Positions 1 to 9,930 of a stretch of 64,000 bases of DNA are shown in pieces; within the stretch, counting starts at the first letter, position 1, and each line of letters begins with the position of its first letter. The notes under the pieces are model-generated. The model searched no databases and was not told the origin of the DNA. It worked only from the letters and a program-made list of their open reading frames with translations. The DNA lies in assembly GCA_965237505.1 (NCBI GenBank), contig CBDEFR010000003.1, positions 1 to 64,000 of the forward strand, in the 5' to 3' direction. The DNA is from NVTR01 sp965237505. Its GTDB lineage: Bacteria; Pseudomonadota; Alphaproteobacteria; Rhodobacterales; Rhodobacteraceae. The position numbers were made by a program, and so were the translations under genes.

Positions 1-1242
1 TTGCCATGCGCGCTTCCAGCAGCCGGTGCAGGGTGGCAAACTCCCCTGGCAGGTCCCAGCCCTGCAGCGGTGCCGCCTGGTCCAGCGCGCCAACCTTCTG
101 TTCCAGCAGCGGCAGGAAGTGCATCGGATCGAAGACCATATCAGCCTTCTCATAGGACCGTTGGTGGCGGGCGATCACCTCGGCGCCGCAGCCGATGACG
201 ACCTCGTGGACATAGCCGCGGACCTGAACCTCGTGATGAGCGCAGGCGACCGGCACCGAGTAATCGTTGTTGCGATAGCGGACCATCGAGATCGACGTCG
301 CCCGCGTGCTGACTTTCTCGCAGGCATCGTAGGGTACAGGCGGCAGCGCCATCAGGCCGTCGAGGTCGCGCATCAGCCGCTCGCCGATAGTCTCGGAATG
401 ACCCCGCAGAACCTCATCCTGACGTTTGAGGCATTGCTCCTCCAGCCGGACGTTCAGGCCATCGAAACTGTCGAAGCGCGGCATCGGCACCAGGAAGTCC
501 CGTCGGCCATAACCGATTGTGCCTTCGACATTACCCTTGTCGTTGCCCTTGCCAGGACGGCCGAACCTGTCTTCGAACAGGTAATGCGACTGCAACTCAG
601 CAAAGGTTCTGGTGCGTTGCCGTTTTCCGTTCCCGAGGATCCGTGCCACCGCGATCGTGGTGTTGTCGTAGAGCCCTGACAGCGGCACGCGCCGAAGAAC
701 GCAAAGGCGGAGACATGGCCATCGCAAAAGGCCTCGGTTGTCTCCGCCGGATAGGCCTTGATGAAGAACGCGTCCGAGTGCGGCAGAGACATTGCAAAGT
801 AGTGCAGCTTGCGCACGACCCCGCCAATCTCGCCAAGCGCCTCACCAAAATCAACCTGGGCGTGGCCTGGCGCGTGCGACAGCGGCACGAACACTTCCCG
901 AGTCCGGCGCTTCTTCTCGCGAACATAGTCGGTCACAATCGTGATCCCGCCGATGAAGCCATGTTCATCACGCAGACGCTCATATATCCGCTTCGACGTA
1001 TGCCGCTGCTTCTTGAGCCGCGACTTATCCTCTTTCAATATCTGGTTGATGAGCGGAATGAACTGGTCAAGCTTTGGACGGGCTGGTGGCCCATTCCTGC
1101 GATACCCCGGTGGCACCGCATGCTTCAGAATTTTTGACACAGTCTTGCGGTCTATCCCGAAATGACCGGCCGCCGCCCGCTCACTCATCCCACCGACATG
1201 ACACGCACGCCGAACCCGGCTGTACAATTCCACAGAATACAT
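1..1242 (-). pseudogene. istA: IstA transposase of IS21 copy 1, frameshifted and cut by the window edge
   Basis: IstA is the DDE transposase of IS21 elements. The start at 1242 (MYSVELYSRVRRACH) matches the start of the other copies. An N-terminal helix-turn-helix is visible (AAGHFGIDRKTVSKIL, residues about 24-39), followed by the start of the integrase core (HAQVDFGEALGEIGG). The reading frame breaks near 690: the stretch encoding FAFFGG-PLSGLYDN is one base shorter than in the other two copies. Downstream of the break the same protein continues in another frame to position 1. The gene would therefore make a protein truncated at about 190 residues plus an unrelated tail. This is either real decay or a sequencing indel. 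Confidence 0.88.
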
Positions 1243-1353
1243 CTCCCCGCCCCTCAGCTCGTTTGCCTCAGGCGTCAGAATGGCGGAGTTTTACTCCGCG
1301 ACAGTCAGATTATTCGACCGTTTCTGTGGTCCAGTATTGCTCCGGGATTCACA
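1..1353 (-). mobile_element. IS21-family element, copy 1 (partial, runs off the left edge)
   Basis: The terminal sequence at 1353, read leftward, is TGTGAATCCCGGAGCAATAC, the same end as the copy starting at 3965. It is followed by a non-coding leader of about 110 bp and then istA. Only the istA side is inside the window; istB and the other end lie to the left. The flank at 1354 onward is unrelated to the IS. The target duplication cannot be tested because the far end is missing. Confidence 0.9.
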
Positions 1354-1571
1354 CATCGCCAATGTCATTGGCCGGTTCGGGTGTGTTGACCACGATTATC
1401 TCCTTGATGCTAGATGCCATTTCCTTTGTTCCATTGAGAACAAGCACGATCACTTGGGTATCAGGGCGCTTTTCTGTAAACCTGAAGCCCCCGGTTGTGA
1501 GCCTTCGACGGCGTTTCATTATTCCGACCAGCGTGTGTACGGATCTGCGTCCAACTGGGCGGCCACCCAAG
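1354..1571 (-). pseudogene. Unrecognised coding fragment trapped between two IS21 copies
   Basis: These 218 bp separate the end of IS21 copy 1 (1353) from the end of copy 2 (1572). On the minus strand the segment is open throughout and encodes about 70 residues, including RPDTQVIVLVLNGTKEMASS and a C-terminal part ending at the IS boundary. The hydrophobic-strand and acidic composition looks protein-like, but I do not recognise a family. It has no start or stop of its own. Most likely it is a remnant of a gene disrupted by the IS21 insertions. Confidence 0.4.
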
Positions 1572-1731
1572 TGTCAATCCCGGAGTAAAAAGGGTCAATG
1601 TCCCGGTGCAAAACTGGACACCTGGTTTGATTTAGGTGCGCACCCTGGTGCGTGTGCTTTCCAAATAGCTGATGCGTGCCAGGGTGCGTTGGCCGCAGGC
1701 CAACCTTTTCGCAGTTTTGGTATTTTCAGGA

Positions 1732-2484
1732 TTACGGTTTGGCGATTTTGCTCTGGCGCAACCGGTAGCTTTCGCCGTTCATCTCGAGGATATGGACGTG
1801 GTGGGTCAGGCGATCGAGAATGGCGCCTGTGAGGCGTTCTGCGCCGAAGACCTCGGTCCATTCATCGAACGGCAGGTTGGATGTGATGATGATGGAGCCA
1901 CGTTCGTAGCGCTGCGAGATGATCTCGAAGAGAAGCTCGGCCCCGGTCTTGCTCAGTGGCACAAAACCCAGCTCATCAATGATCAGCAGGTCCTGGCTGA
2001 CCAGTTGTTTCTGCAAGCGCTGCAGGCGGCGTTCGTCGACGGCCTCGATGAGTTCATGGACGAGAGCAGCGGCAGTGGTGAAGCGTACTTTCCTGCCCTT
2101 CTGGCAGGCCGCCAGACCCAATCCCAGGGCGATATGGGTTTTACCTGTGCCGCTTGGCCCCAATGCGATGATATTGGCGCGCCGGTCTATGAACTCACCG
2201 CGGGCCAGTTGCATGGTCAGGACCTTGTTCAGCGACGGGATGACCTTGAAGTTGAAGCTGTCCAGGCTTTTGGTCGCCGGGAACTTTGCGGCCTTGATCC
2301 TGCGCTCGATCATCCGGCGTTCGCGCTCGATCAGTTCCAACTCGCAAAGCCGCAGCAGGTAGTTGATGTGATCCTTGTTCTCCACTGCGCATTGCCGGGC
2401 CTGTTTGGCATATTCGCTGTGGAAGGTCGGCAGCCGGAGCTTCTTGAGGTGGTGCTGCAGCAGAACCTGCGGGGTGTCGGTCAT
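1732..2484 (-). CDS. istB: IstB transposition helper ATPase (IS21 copy 2)
   Basis: IstB is the AAA+ ATPase that helps IstA select and activate target DNA. The 250-residue protein shows the family layout: a helical N-terminal region (MTDTPQVLLQHHLKKLRL), Walker A GPSGTGKTH at about residues 109-117, Walker B LLIIDELGF at about 169-177, and the sensor stretch IIITSNLPFDEW. Its start overlaps the istA stop by 4 bp (ATGA). The frame is intact even though the istA in the same element is broken in three ways. It is about 90% similar by eye to the IstB encoded at 5569. Confidence 0.93.
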   Translation of the reverse strand: MTDTPQVLLQHHLKKLRLPTFHSEYAKQARQCAVENKDHINYLLRLCELELIERERRMIERRIKAAKFPATKSLDSFNFKVIPSLNKVLTMQLARGEFIDRRANIIALGPSGTGKTHIALGLGLAACQKGRKVRFTTAAALVHELIEAVDERRLQRLQKQLVSQDLLIIDELGFVPLSKTGAELLFEIISQRYERGSIIITSNLPFDEWTEVFGAERLTGAILDRLTHHVHILEMNGESYRLRQSKIAKP

Positions 2485-4074
2485 GCCGGCGCCTGCGCCA
2501 TCAGGCTCATGTAACTGGCAGGATCTGTGGTCTCGACCTGCGCCCTTGGAAGGTACGGGTAAATCTCCAGATCGAGCCGGGGTGGGCGTTTCTCGATCCG
2601 GCAGAGGACGAGATGCTTCACTGCATCGTAGCCGATGGCCCCGAGTTCCAGTGACTACCTGATGGCGCCGTGAACATGGCCCATCTCGAAAGTCTCCAGC
2701 AGCCGCAGAACCTGGACGTATTCGCGCTTGCCCTTCTTTCCCATCCGCGCTTCCAGCAGCCGGTGCAGGGTGGCGAACTCCCCGGGCAGGTCCCAGCCCT
2801 GCAACGGAGCCGCCTGATCAAGCGCGCCGACCTTCTGTTCCAGCAGCGGCAGGAAGTGCATCGGATCGAAGACCATGTCCGCTTTTTCGTAGGACCGCTT
2901 GTGGCAGGCGATGATTTCCGTGCCGCAGCCGATAGATGACCTCGTGGACATAGCCGCGAACCTGGACCTCGTGATGGGCGTATGCGACCGGCACGGAATA
3001 GTCGTTGTTGCGATAGCGGACCATCGAGATCGACGTCGCCCGGGTGCTGACCTTCTCGCAGGCGTCATAGGGCGTCAGGGGTAGTGTCATCAGCGCATCA
3101 AGATCACGCATCAGCCGCTCGCCGATAGTCTCGGAATGACCTCGCAATACTTCGTCCTGCCGTTTGAGGCATTGCTCCTCCAGCAGGGCGTTCAGATCAT
3201 CGAAACTGTCGAAGCGCGGCATCGGCACCAGGAAGTTCCGCCGGCCATAACCGATTGTGCCTTCGACACTACCCTTGTCATTGCCCTTGCCAGGACGGCC
3301 GAACCGGTCCTCAAAGAGATAGTGCGACTGCAACTCCGAGAAAGTTCTGGTGCGTTGCCGGGTTCCGTCCCCGAGGATCCGCGCCACCGCGATCGTGGTG
3401 TTGTCGTAGAGCCCTGACAGCGGCGCGCCTCCGAAGAAGGCAAAGGCGGAGACATGGCCATCACAAAAGGCCTCGGTTGTCTCGGCCGGATAGGCCTTGA
3501 TGAAGAACGCGTCCGAGTGCGGCAGAGACATTGCAAAGTAGTGCAGCTTGCGCACGACCCCGCCAATCTCGCCAAGCGCCTCACCAAAATCAACCTGGGC
3601 GTGGCCCGGCGCGTGGCTCAGCGGCACGAACACCTCCCGCGTCCGCCGCTTCCGCTCACGCACATAGTCCGTGACGATGGTGATGCCGCCGACGAAGCCA
3701 TGTTCATCACGCAGACGCTCATATATCCGCTTCGACGTATGCCGCTGCTTCTTGAGCCGCGACTTATCCTCTTCCAATATCTGGTTGATGAGCGGAATGA
3801 ACGGGTCAAGCTTTGGACGGGCTGGTGGCCCATTCCTGCGATACCCCGGTGGCACCGCATGCTTCAGAATTTTTGACACAGTCTTGCGATCAATCCCAAA
3901 ATGTCGGGCCGCCGCACTCTTGCTCATCCCATCCACATGGCACGCACGGCGTACCCGACTATACTGTGAATCCCGGAGCAATACTGGACCACAGAAACGG
4001 TCGAATAATCTGACTGTCGCGGAGTAAAACTCCGCCATTCTGACGCCTGAGGCAAACGAGCTGAGGGCGGGGAG

Positions 4075-5572
4075 ATGTATTCTGTGGAATTGTACAGCCG
4101 GGTTCGGCGTGCGTGTCATGTCGGTGGGATGAGTGAGCGGGCGGCGGCCGGTCATTTCGGGATAGACCGCAAGACTGTGTCAAAAATTCTGAAGCATGCG
4201 GTGCCACCGGGGTATCGCAGGAATGGGCCACCAGCCCGTCCAAAGCTTGACCCGTTCATTCCGCTCATCAACCAGATATTGGAAGAGGATAAGTCGCGGC
4301 TCAAGAAGCAGCGGCATACGTCGAAGCGGATATATGAGCGTCTGCGTGATGAACATGGCTTCACCGGCGGGATCACGATGTGACCGACTATGTTCGCGAG
4401 AAGAAGCGCCGGACTCGGAAGTGTTCGTGCCGCTGTCGCACGCGCCAGGCCACGCCCAGGTTGATTTTGGTGAGGCGCTTGGCGAGATTGGCGGGGTCGT
4501 GCGCAAGCTGCACTACTTTGCAATGTCTCTGCCGCACTCGGACGCGTTCTTCATCAAGGCCTATCCGGCCGAGACAACCGAGGCCTTTTGTGATGGCCAT
4601 GTCTCCGCCTTTGCCTTCTTCGGAGGTGTGCCGCTGTCAGGGCTCTACGACAACACCACGATCGCGGTGGCGCGGATCCTCGGGGACGGAAAACGGCAAC
4701 GAACCAGAACCTTTGCTGAGTTGCAGTCGCATTACCTGTTCGAAGACAGGTTCGGCCGTCCTGGCAAGTGCAACGACAAGGGTAATGTCGAAGGCACAAT
4801 CGGTTATGGCCGACGGGACTTCCTGGTGCCGATGCCGCGCTTCGACAGTTTCGATGACCTGAACGTCCGGCTGGAGGAGCAATGCCTCAAACGTCAGGAT
4901 GAGGTTCTGCGGGGTCATTCCGAGACTATCGGCGAGCGGCTGATGCGCGACCTCGACGCCCTGATGGCGCTGCCGCCTGTACCCTACGATGCCTGCGAGA
5001 AAGTCAGCACGCGGGCGACGTCGATCTCGATGGTCCGCTACCGCAACAACGATTACTCGGTGCCGGTCGCCTGCGCTCATCACGAGGTTCAGGTCCGCGG
5101 CTATGTCCACGAGGTCGTCATCGGCTGCGGCGCCGAGGTGATCGCCCGCCACCAACGGTCTTATGAGAAGGCTGATATGGTCTTCGATCCGATGCACTTC
5201 CTACCGCTGCTGGAACAGAAGGTTGGCGCGCTGGACCAGGCGGCACCGCTGCAGGGCTGGGACCTGCCAGGGGAGTTTGCCACCCTGCACCGGCTGCTGG
5301 AAGCGCGCATGGGCAAGAAGGGCAAGCGTGAATACGTCCAGGTTCTGCGGCTGCTTGAGAGCTTCGAGATGGCGCACGTCCACGGGGCTATCAAACAGTC
5401 GCTGGAACTGGGCGCGATCGGCTACGATGCGGTCAAGCATCTGGTGCTTTGCCGGATCGAGAGGCGCCCGCCACGGCTCGATCTCGATATCTACCCCTAC
5501 CTGCCCAAAGCACTGGTCGAGACCACCAAGCCCGCGAGCTATATGAGCCTGATGACGCAGGTGCCGGCATGA
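4075..5572 (+). pseudogene. istA: IstA transposase of IS21 copy 3, two single-base deletions
   Basis: The N-terminal 102 residues from 4075 are in frame and include the helix-turn-helix AAGHFGIDRKTVSKIL. Comparison with copies 1 and 2 shows one base missing near 4390 (atcacgatgtg for atcacgattgtg) and another near 4418 (ctcggaag for ctcgggaag). The protein therefore passes through three frames. From about 4420 to 5572 the frame is open and encodes the integrase core and the C-terminal region (HAQVDFGEALGEIGG, FGRPGKCNDKGNVEG, ending MSLMTQVPA). Both lesions shorten short runs, so they could be sequencing errors. If they are, this is the most intact istA of the three. Confidence 0.9.
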
Positions 5573-6321
5573 CCGATACACCGCAGGTTCTGCTGCAGCA
5601 TCACCTAAAAAAACTGCGCTTGCCGACATTCCTGGGCGAATATTCCAAACTTGCGCAACAATGCGCTGCTGAGAAGAAGGATCACGTCCAGTATTTACTG
5701 CGGCTCTGCGAACTTGAACTGATAGAGCGGGAACGCCGGATGATCGAGCGGCGCATCAAGGCCGCGAAGTTTCCAGCCACCAAGAGCCTGGACAGCTTCG
5801 ATTTCAAGGCGATCCCGTCACTCAACAAGCCGCTCGTGCTGGAGCTGGCGCGCTGTGAATACATCGACAAATACCAGAATATCATTGCCCTGGGGCCAAG
5901 TGGCACCGGTAAAACCCATGTCGCACTGAGGCTGGGATTGGCCGCCTGCCAGAAGGGCCTCAAGGTCCGCTTCATAACCGCCGCATCACTGGTTCACGAA
6001 TTGATCGAAGCTGTCGATGAACGCCGCCTGCAGAGGTTCCAAAAACAACTCACCAGCCAGAACCTTCTGATCATTGACGAGCTGGGCTTTGTCCCCTTGA
6101 GCAAAACCGGCGCTGAGCTGCTCTTCGAAGTCATCTCCCAATGCTATGAACGCGGCTCCATAATCATCACCTCAAATCTGCCGTTCGACGAATGGACCGA
6201 AATATTCGGATCCGAGCGCCTCACCGGTGCGCTCCTGGATCGCCTCACCCACCACGTCCATATACTGGAGATGAACGGCGACAGCTTTCGGCTAAAACAG
6301 AGCCGAAACGCCAGAGCCTGA
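5569..6321 (+). CDS. istB: IstB transposition helper ATPase (IS21 copy 3)
   Basis: A 250-residue AAA+ ATPase starting at the ATG that overlaps the istA stop (ATGA at 5569-5572), a sign of translational coupling. A longer in-frame reading from 5449 exists but overlaps the istA coding region. Walker A GPSGTGKTH and Walker B LLIIDELGF are present, with IIITSNLPFDEW after them. It differs from the copy-2 IstB mainly between residues 20 and 40 and in the last 15 residues. The frame is intact, and the element's right end follows 150 bp later. Confidence 0.94.
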   Translation: MTDTPQVLLQHHLKKLRLPTFLGEYSKLAQQCAAEKKDHVQYLLRLCELELIERERRMIERRIKAAKFPATKSLDSFDFKAIPSLNKPLVLELARCEYIDKYQNIIALGPSGTGKTHVALRLGLAACQKGLKVRFITAASLVHELIEAVDERRLQRFQKQLTSQNLLIIDELGFVPLSKTGAELLFEVISQCYERGSIIITSNLPFDEWTEIFGSERLTGALLDRLTHHVHILEMNGDSFRLKQSRNARA

Positions 6322-6602
6322 ACCCGGTCTGAACTTGATGGATGTTGGCCTTTGGCCAACATGCGCCTTGTCACGCGTTAGCTTTATGGGGAGCACACCC
6401 AACAAGGCGCGGCACCTCAACTGGCCCACTTTTACTCCGGCGAATGGCCCCTTTTTACGCCGGGATTGACACTATACAGTTCCACAGAATACATCTTCCC
6501 GCCCTCAGCTCGTTTGCTTCAGGCTTCAAGGTGCGGAATTTTGCTCCGCGACGGTCAGATCATCCGACCGATTCCGTGGGTATTTTGTCTCCGGGATTCA
6601 CA

Positions 6603-6895
6603 GGATTACCGACCTCCCTGATCCGGTGCCGCATCCCGATCACATTGAGATCGATATCGACAATCAAACAGCTGCCATCCGCGGCCCGCGCACAAGGGAA
6701 GAAAAGGCCGCAGTGGATGACATGATCTCGAGACGAATGGACTATCTGGATCAGTGGCGTGCTACCAATCGCAAGCTTGCACGTGCCAAAGACAAGGCGG
6801 AAAAGCGGGCGCTCAAAAAGCAGCTGCGCGTAGTCGGAGTAATTCTCGAAATGATCAACTTCTTTGACCTCAACAAGGCGGATCCGGAGCGCTAA
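6603..6895 (+). pseudogene. C-terminal fragment of a DUF5681-like protein cut by IS21
   Basis: The reading frame is open from the IS21 boundary at about 6605 to the stop at 6895. It encodes LPDPVPHPDHIEIDIDNQ, then RGPRTREEKAA, a charged helical middle (RKLARAKDKAEKRALKK) and an end of FFDLNKADPER. The pattern of PHPDHI...RGP-T-EEKAA recalls the C-terminal part of phage/island-associated DUF5681 proteins; this is from memory and uncertain. The N-terminal part is absent because the IS lies directly upstream. A GTG at 6626 is the only visible start-like codon and is probably not native. Confidence 0.5.
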
Positions 6896-7039
6896 ACTGA
6901 AGAATAGAAAAACTGTCGGCGCCGCGATTCCTACTCGACCGGAATTGACTTGCGGTGGCCCGCAGCTTGTTCGAGGCAACAAAAAGCGCACCTTGCGCCA
7001 ACAATGGTAGGTAGGCAGACTCCGTAGATATGCCGAGAT

Positions 7040-7843
7040 CTAGATGCTGACGCAGACCAACTCGACACCAGTTTGCTGAATGATTTCGCGGTCTTTATTC
7101 GGAAGACCCTCATCGGTGATGATCGTGCTGACTTTGTCAATCGGTACAATTCTGTAAAGCGCCCTAGAGGCGAACCGGCTGCTGTCGGCCAACAGAATGG
7201 TCTTTTCCGCAGCCTCAACCATGGCCCTTTTTAGCTCAACAAGTTGCAGAACGGTGTCCGAGGCGCAATCGGCGTTGACCGCCTGTGCGGACATGAAAAA
7301 CAAGTCGCAGCGAACGTCGCTCAGAAACGAGATGCCAGGTTCGCCAAGCAGACTGAAAGCCCCCGGGCGGTTGTCTCCACCCGGAACGAACAGCTTAATG
7401 TTGTCCTTGTATGTTAACTTGTTTGCAACGTAGAGATCGTTGGAAATCACAGTGAGAGGGAACTTCAACTCGGCGATGCCATCGGCGAAATCATGTGCAA
7501 TCGCACCGGTGTCGATCAGGATGCTCTGCTCGGGCTCAACAAGGCGTAAGGCCTCGTTCACAATGGCGCCTTTTTCTTCAACGGCAGTACGTCGGGCAAG
7601 GTCCGTGCTGGGCTCGAACGTGGCGTGCTGTCGGATGCGCACCGCGCCGCCGTGGGTACGCTTTAGGAAGCCCTCGCTCGACAAAAAATCCAAGTCGCGG
7701 CGGACGGTTGACACCGATATACCGAATTTCCTTGCCAAATCCTGTGTTGCACCGGCGAAATTCTCGTCAAACCAATCGACAAGTCGCTGCCGTCTCTCAG
7801 CTGGCAGCATATCTTCTACATTTGTTTTCAGGTCACCAGTCAA
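7040..7843 (-). CDS. DeoR/GlpR-family transcriptional regulator
   Basis: A 267-residue regulator of the type that represses sugar or carbon-catabolic operons and is released by a phosphorylated metabolite. The N-terminal DeoR helix-turn-helix is clear (RRQRLVDWFDENF, then DLARKFGISVSTVRRDLDFL, residues about 17-55, followed by THGGAVR). A sensor domain follows (ILIDTGAIAHDFADG, FLLADSSRFASRALYRI). The start is a TTG at 7843, chosen because GGGGAGAA sits six bases upstream; an ATG at 7807 lacks such a site. It is the last gene in the leftward TRAP transporter group, so it probably controls that group or the divergent hyu operon. The ligand is unknown. Confidence 0.85.
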   Translation of the reverse strand: MTGDLKTNVEDMLPAERRQRLVDWFDENFAGATQDLARKFGISVSTVRRDLDFLSSEGFLKRTHGGAVRIRQHATFEPSTDLARRTAVEEKGAIVNEALRLVEPEQSILIDTGAIAHDFADGIAELKFPLTVISNDLYVANKLTYKDNIKLFVPGGDNRPGAFSLLGEPGISFLSDVRCDLFFMSAQAVNADCASDTVLQLVELKRAMVEAAEKTILLADSSRFASRALYRIVPIDKVSTIITDEGLPNKDREIIQQTGVELVCVSI

Positions 7844-8007
7844 TTCGTTCTCCCCGCAAGCAAGCTATTTTTTCAAACCAGGCCCTACCCAGGCTGGTCG
7901 AATTTAGACGTGGTGTCTTCCTTACAGTGCTATTCTTTTGCCAAAAACCGAAGCGGAGATCCAATTGGATGAACCACACGAGATCACCACAATGGAACTC
8001 GAATGCT

Positions 8008-9311
8008 TCACAGTTTCCCCGGCAACCATAGCGCAATCTGTGGGAAGGCCACCAACAGCACAGTTCCGACCACCAGGATCAGGAAGAAGGGCAGAGTCGC
8101 GATAATGATGCGCCCCATACCCTCGGACGTGAGACCCTGCAGGATGTACAGGTTCAACCCAACCGGTGGTGTCAGTGCGCTAAATTCGATCATGATGATC
8201 AGGAACACGCCAAACCAAAGGGGATCGAACCCCGCTTGTACGATCAATGGCACCGCAATCGGAACGGTCATCACAGTCATTGAAGTGCCGTCGATGAACA
8301 TTCCCAAAATGAGGTAGAGCAGCGCCAAGATCGCAAGGATGCCATAGGGTGAAAGCCCCAACGTGGCGATGGCTTCTGCGACCTGGTTTGGCAGATGCAT
8401 AAAGGCGATGGCAGATGACAGGAAGGACGCCGACGCAATCAGAATGCAGATCATGGCCGAGATGCGCACCGTTGACATCAACGACTGCACAACCAGATCG
8501 ATCGAGTATTGTCCGGTGGCAATCACGATGACCAAGGCGATCGCAACACCAACGGCGGCGGCCTCTGACGGCGTGGCCAGCCCGGAATAGATCGAGCCTA
8601 GCACGGTCGTCATCAGGATGACGATGGGGAGCAATTCCAGGAAACCCCTCATCATTTCCCAGAACCCGGCTTTATCGCCGCCCGGTGGCTCGACACCCGG
8701 CTTAATCAACGCAACAATGACAATGTAACCTGAATAGAGGAAGGCCATCATCAGCCCGGGCAACACGCCCGCGGCAAAAGCTTGGTGATCGAAACCTCGG
8801 CCAAAACGCCGTAGACGATCATCGCAATGGAGGGCGGAATCAGCAGGCCGAAAGTACCTGCACCGGCAAGCGAGCCTGCGGTGAGATTCAGATCATAGCC
8901 GCGCCGCAAGAGTTCAGGAATGGTGATTTTGCCGACCGTGGCTGTGGTTGCGTTGCTTGACCCGCTGATGGCGGCAAAGATCGTGCAGCCGATCACGTTG
9001 GTATGCAGCAATCCGCCCGGCACCCGCGACACGATGGGGGAAAGGCCCCGGAACAGCCGGTCGGAAATATCCGTGCGGAAAATAATGTCGCCCATCCAAA
9101 GGAATATGGGAATGGCTGCCAGTTCCCATGACACCGCACTGGATGAGATCACCTTGGTCGCAATCGTGCCAATCCTGGCTGGGTCAAAATCCAGAACGAA
9201 AAAAAGCGCGCTGACCCCTACCATAGTCAACCCGGCAAATATCCAGACACCAGAGCCCAGAAAGAAGAATACAAGCACCAATAGTAAGAGTGAAGATGCC
9301 AAAGTGGACAT
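8008..9311 (-). pseudogene. dctM: TRAP transporter large permease DctM, one-base frameshift
   Basis: The large membrane subunit of a TRAP transporter, which imports organic acids or similar solutes with sodium. The first 180 residues (from ATG 9311) and the last 250 residues match the DctM pattern of hydrophobic segments, with the signatures NVIGCTIFAAISGSSNATTA, GTFGLLIPPSIAMIVYGV and LNLYILQGL. The frame breaks at the AAAA run at 8776-8779: one more base there would restore SITKLFAAGVLPGLMMAF and a 434-residue protein of normal length. The upstream gene is dctQ, 19 bp away. The break is in a homopolymer, so an assembly error is a serious alternative to real inactivation. Confidence 0.9.
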
Positions 9312-9330
9312 GAAATCTTAGTTCCAGGCT

Positions 9331-9912
9331 CTAGATTTTCAGCGATGGGTTTTCTTCTTCAAGCTGGATGAGGAGTTTCAAGAACATTACCAGAAGCTGC
9401 AATGCGAGCAGGGTAAGCCCGACGAAAAAGAACCCCTCGGGGATCCACAGCGGGATCGGCAAATGGTGTTCAGTCGTGCGCCCGTTGATCCAGAATCTTG
9501 TGAGCGCGCGGCCTTCGTAATACATCAACCAGACAATCAAGGTTTCGGCCGCTACGATCGAAAAAAGACTTGCCAGGAAGCGACCGATATCAGGCAGACG
9601 CGATGTGACGACTCTGATCCGGATCATGCTTCCCTGTTCTAGCGTCCAACCAAGCGCGAGGAACGTGATTGCTGCTACACCACGCCCGACCAGAGCGTCG
9701 GCCATGAAAGTGGAAAGCGAGAAGAAGCGAATGCCGATCTCGACCAGGATCAATCCCACCATCATAACCAGCAGGACCGCTGCCAGGCTTGCAGCGATCC
9801 TGTTGAGCGTGGAGGAAATAGCAACGATGGCGCGTAGCCAGGTTGGGAGCGGGCGGTGAATTTTCGTACTGTCCGTCGGGTCAGAATCACTCAACGCCCG
9901 TTCCTTTACCAA
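9331..9912 (-). CDS. dctQ: TRAP transporter small permease DctQ
   Basis: A 193-residue protein with four predicted membrane segments: LAAVLLVMMVGLILVEIGI, GVAAITFLALGW, FSIVAAETLIVWLMYY and GFFFVGLTLLALQLLVMFLK. This is the arrangement of the small TRAP subunit, which pairs with DctM. The motif LEQGSMIRI after the second segment is usual for the family. The start is taken as TTG at 9912, with a poor ribosome site, so the true start could be further in. It sits between dctP (18-bp gap) and dctM (19-bp gap). Confidence 0.88.
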   Translation of the reverse strand: MVKERALSDSDPTDSTKIHRPLPTWLRAIVAISSTLNRIAASLAAVLLVMMVGLILVEIGIRFFSLSTFMADALVGRGVAAITFLALGWTLEQGSMIRIRVVTSRLPDIGRFLASLFSIVAAETLIVWLMYYEGRALTRFWINGRTTEHHLPIPLWIPEGFFFVGLTLLALQLLVMFLKLLIQLEEENPSLKI

Positions 9913-9930
9913 GCTCTAACGCTGGGATGA

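Larger units (their letters stand above)
3965..6471 (+). mobile_element. IS21-family element, copy 3, nested inside istA of copy 2
   Basis: A complete element of 2507 bp. The left end is TGTGAATCCCGGAGCAATAC and the right end, read inward, is TGTCAATCCCGGCGTAAAAA. It is flanked by a perfect 6-bp duplication, CTATAC at 3959-3964 and at 6472-6477, within the usual size range for this family. It lies in the opposite orientation to its host copy. It contains istA (4075-5572) and istB (5569-6321). The right subterminal region has further copies of the ttttacgccgg / ttttactccgg motif (about 6430-6465), typical of IS21 end repeats. Confidence 0.95.
2481..6494 (-). pseudogene. istA: IstA transposase of IS21 copy 2, split by nested IS and otherwise decayed
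   Basis: The first seven codons (MYSVELY) lie at 6472-6494. The rest lies at 2481-3964, because IS21 copy 3 sits between them with a CTATAC duplication. The body retains the helix-turn-helix (ARHFGIDRKTVSKIL) and the integrase core beginning HAQVDFGEALGE. Two further lesions are visible. An extra base near 2935 (gatagatgac versus gatgacgac in copy 1) shifts the frame after YVHEV. A TAG near 2655 replaces the glutamine codon found in copy 3. The C-terminus ends at 2481, overlapping istB. No functional IstA can come from this copy. Confidence 0.92.
1572..6602 (-). mobile_element. IS21-family element, copy 2, interrupted by copy 3
   Basis: The two ends are TGTCAATCCCGGAGTAAAAA at 1572 and, on the other strand, TGTGAATCCCGGAGACAAAA ending at 6602. 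Subtracting the nested copy (3965-6471) and its 6-bp target duplication leaves about 2518 bp, close to the 2507 bp of copy 3. Gene order on the minus strand is istA then istB. The outer flanks (cccaag before 1572 and ggatta after 6602) do not match, so no target duplication is visible. That fits a later deletion or recombination between copies. Confidence 0.9.

Noticed and set aside
2818..4155. An apparently intact 445-codon IstA starting inside IS21 copy 3
   Set aside because: The first ~65 codons come from the nested element's leader, and the last ~35 are out of frame; it is a chimera caused by the insertion.
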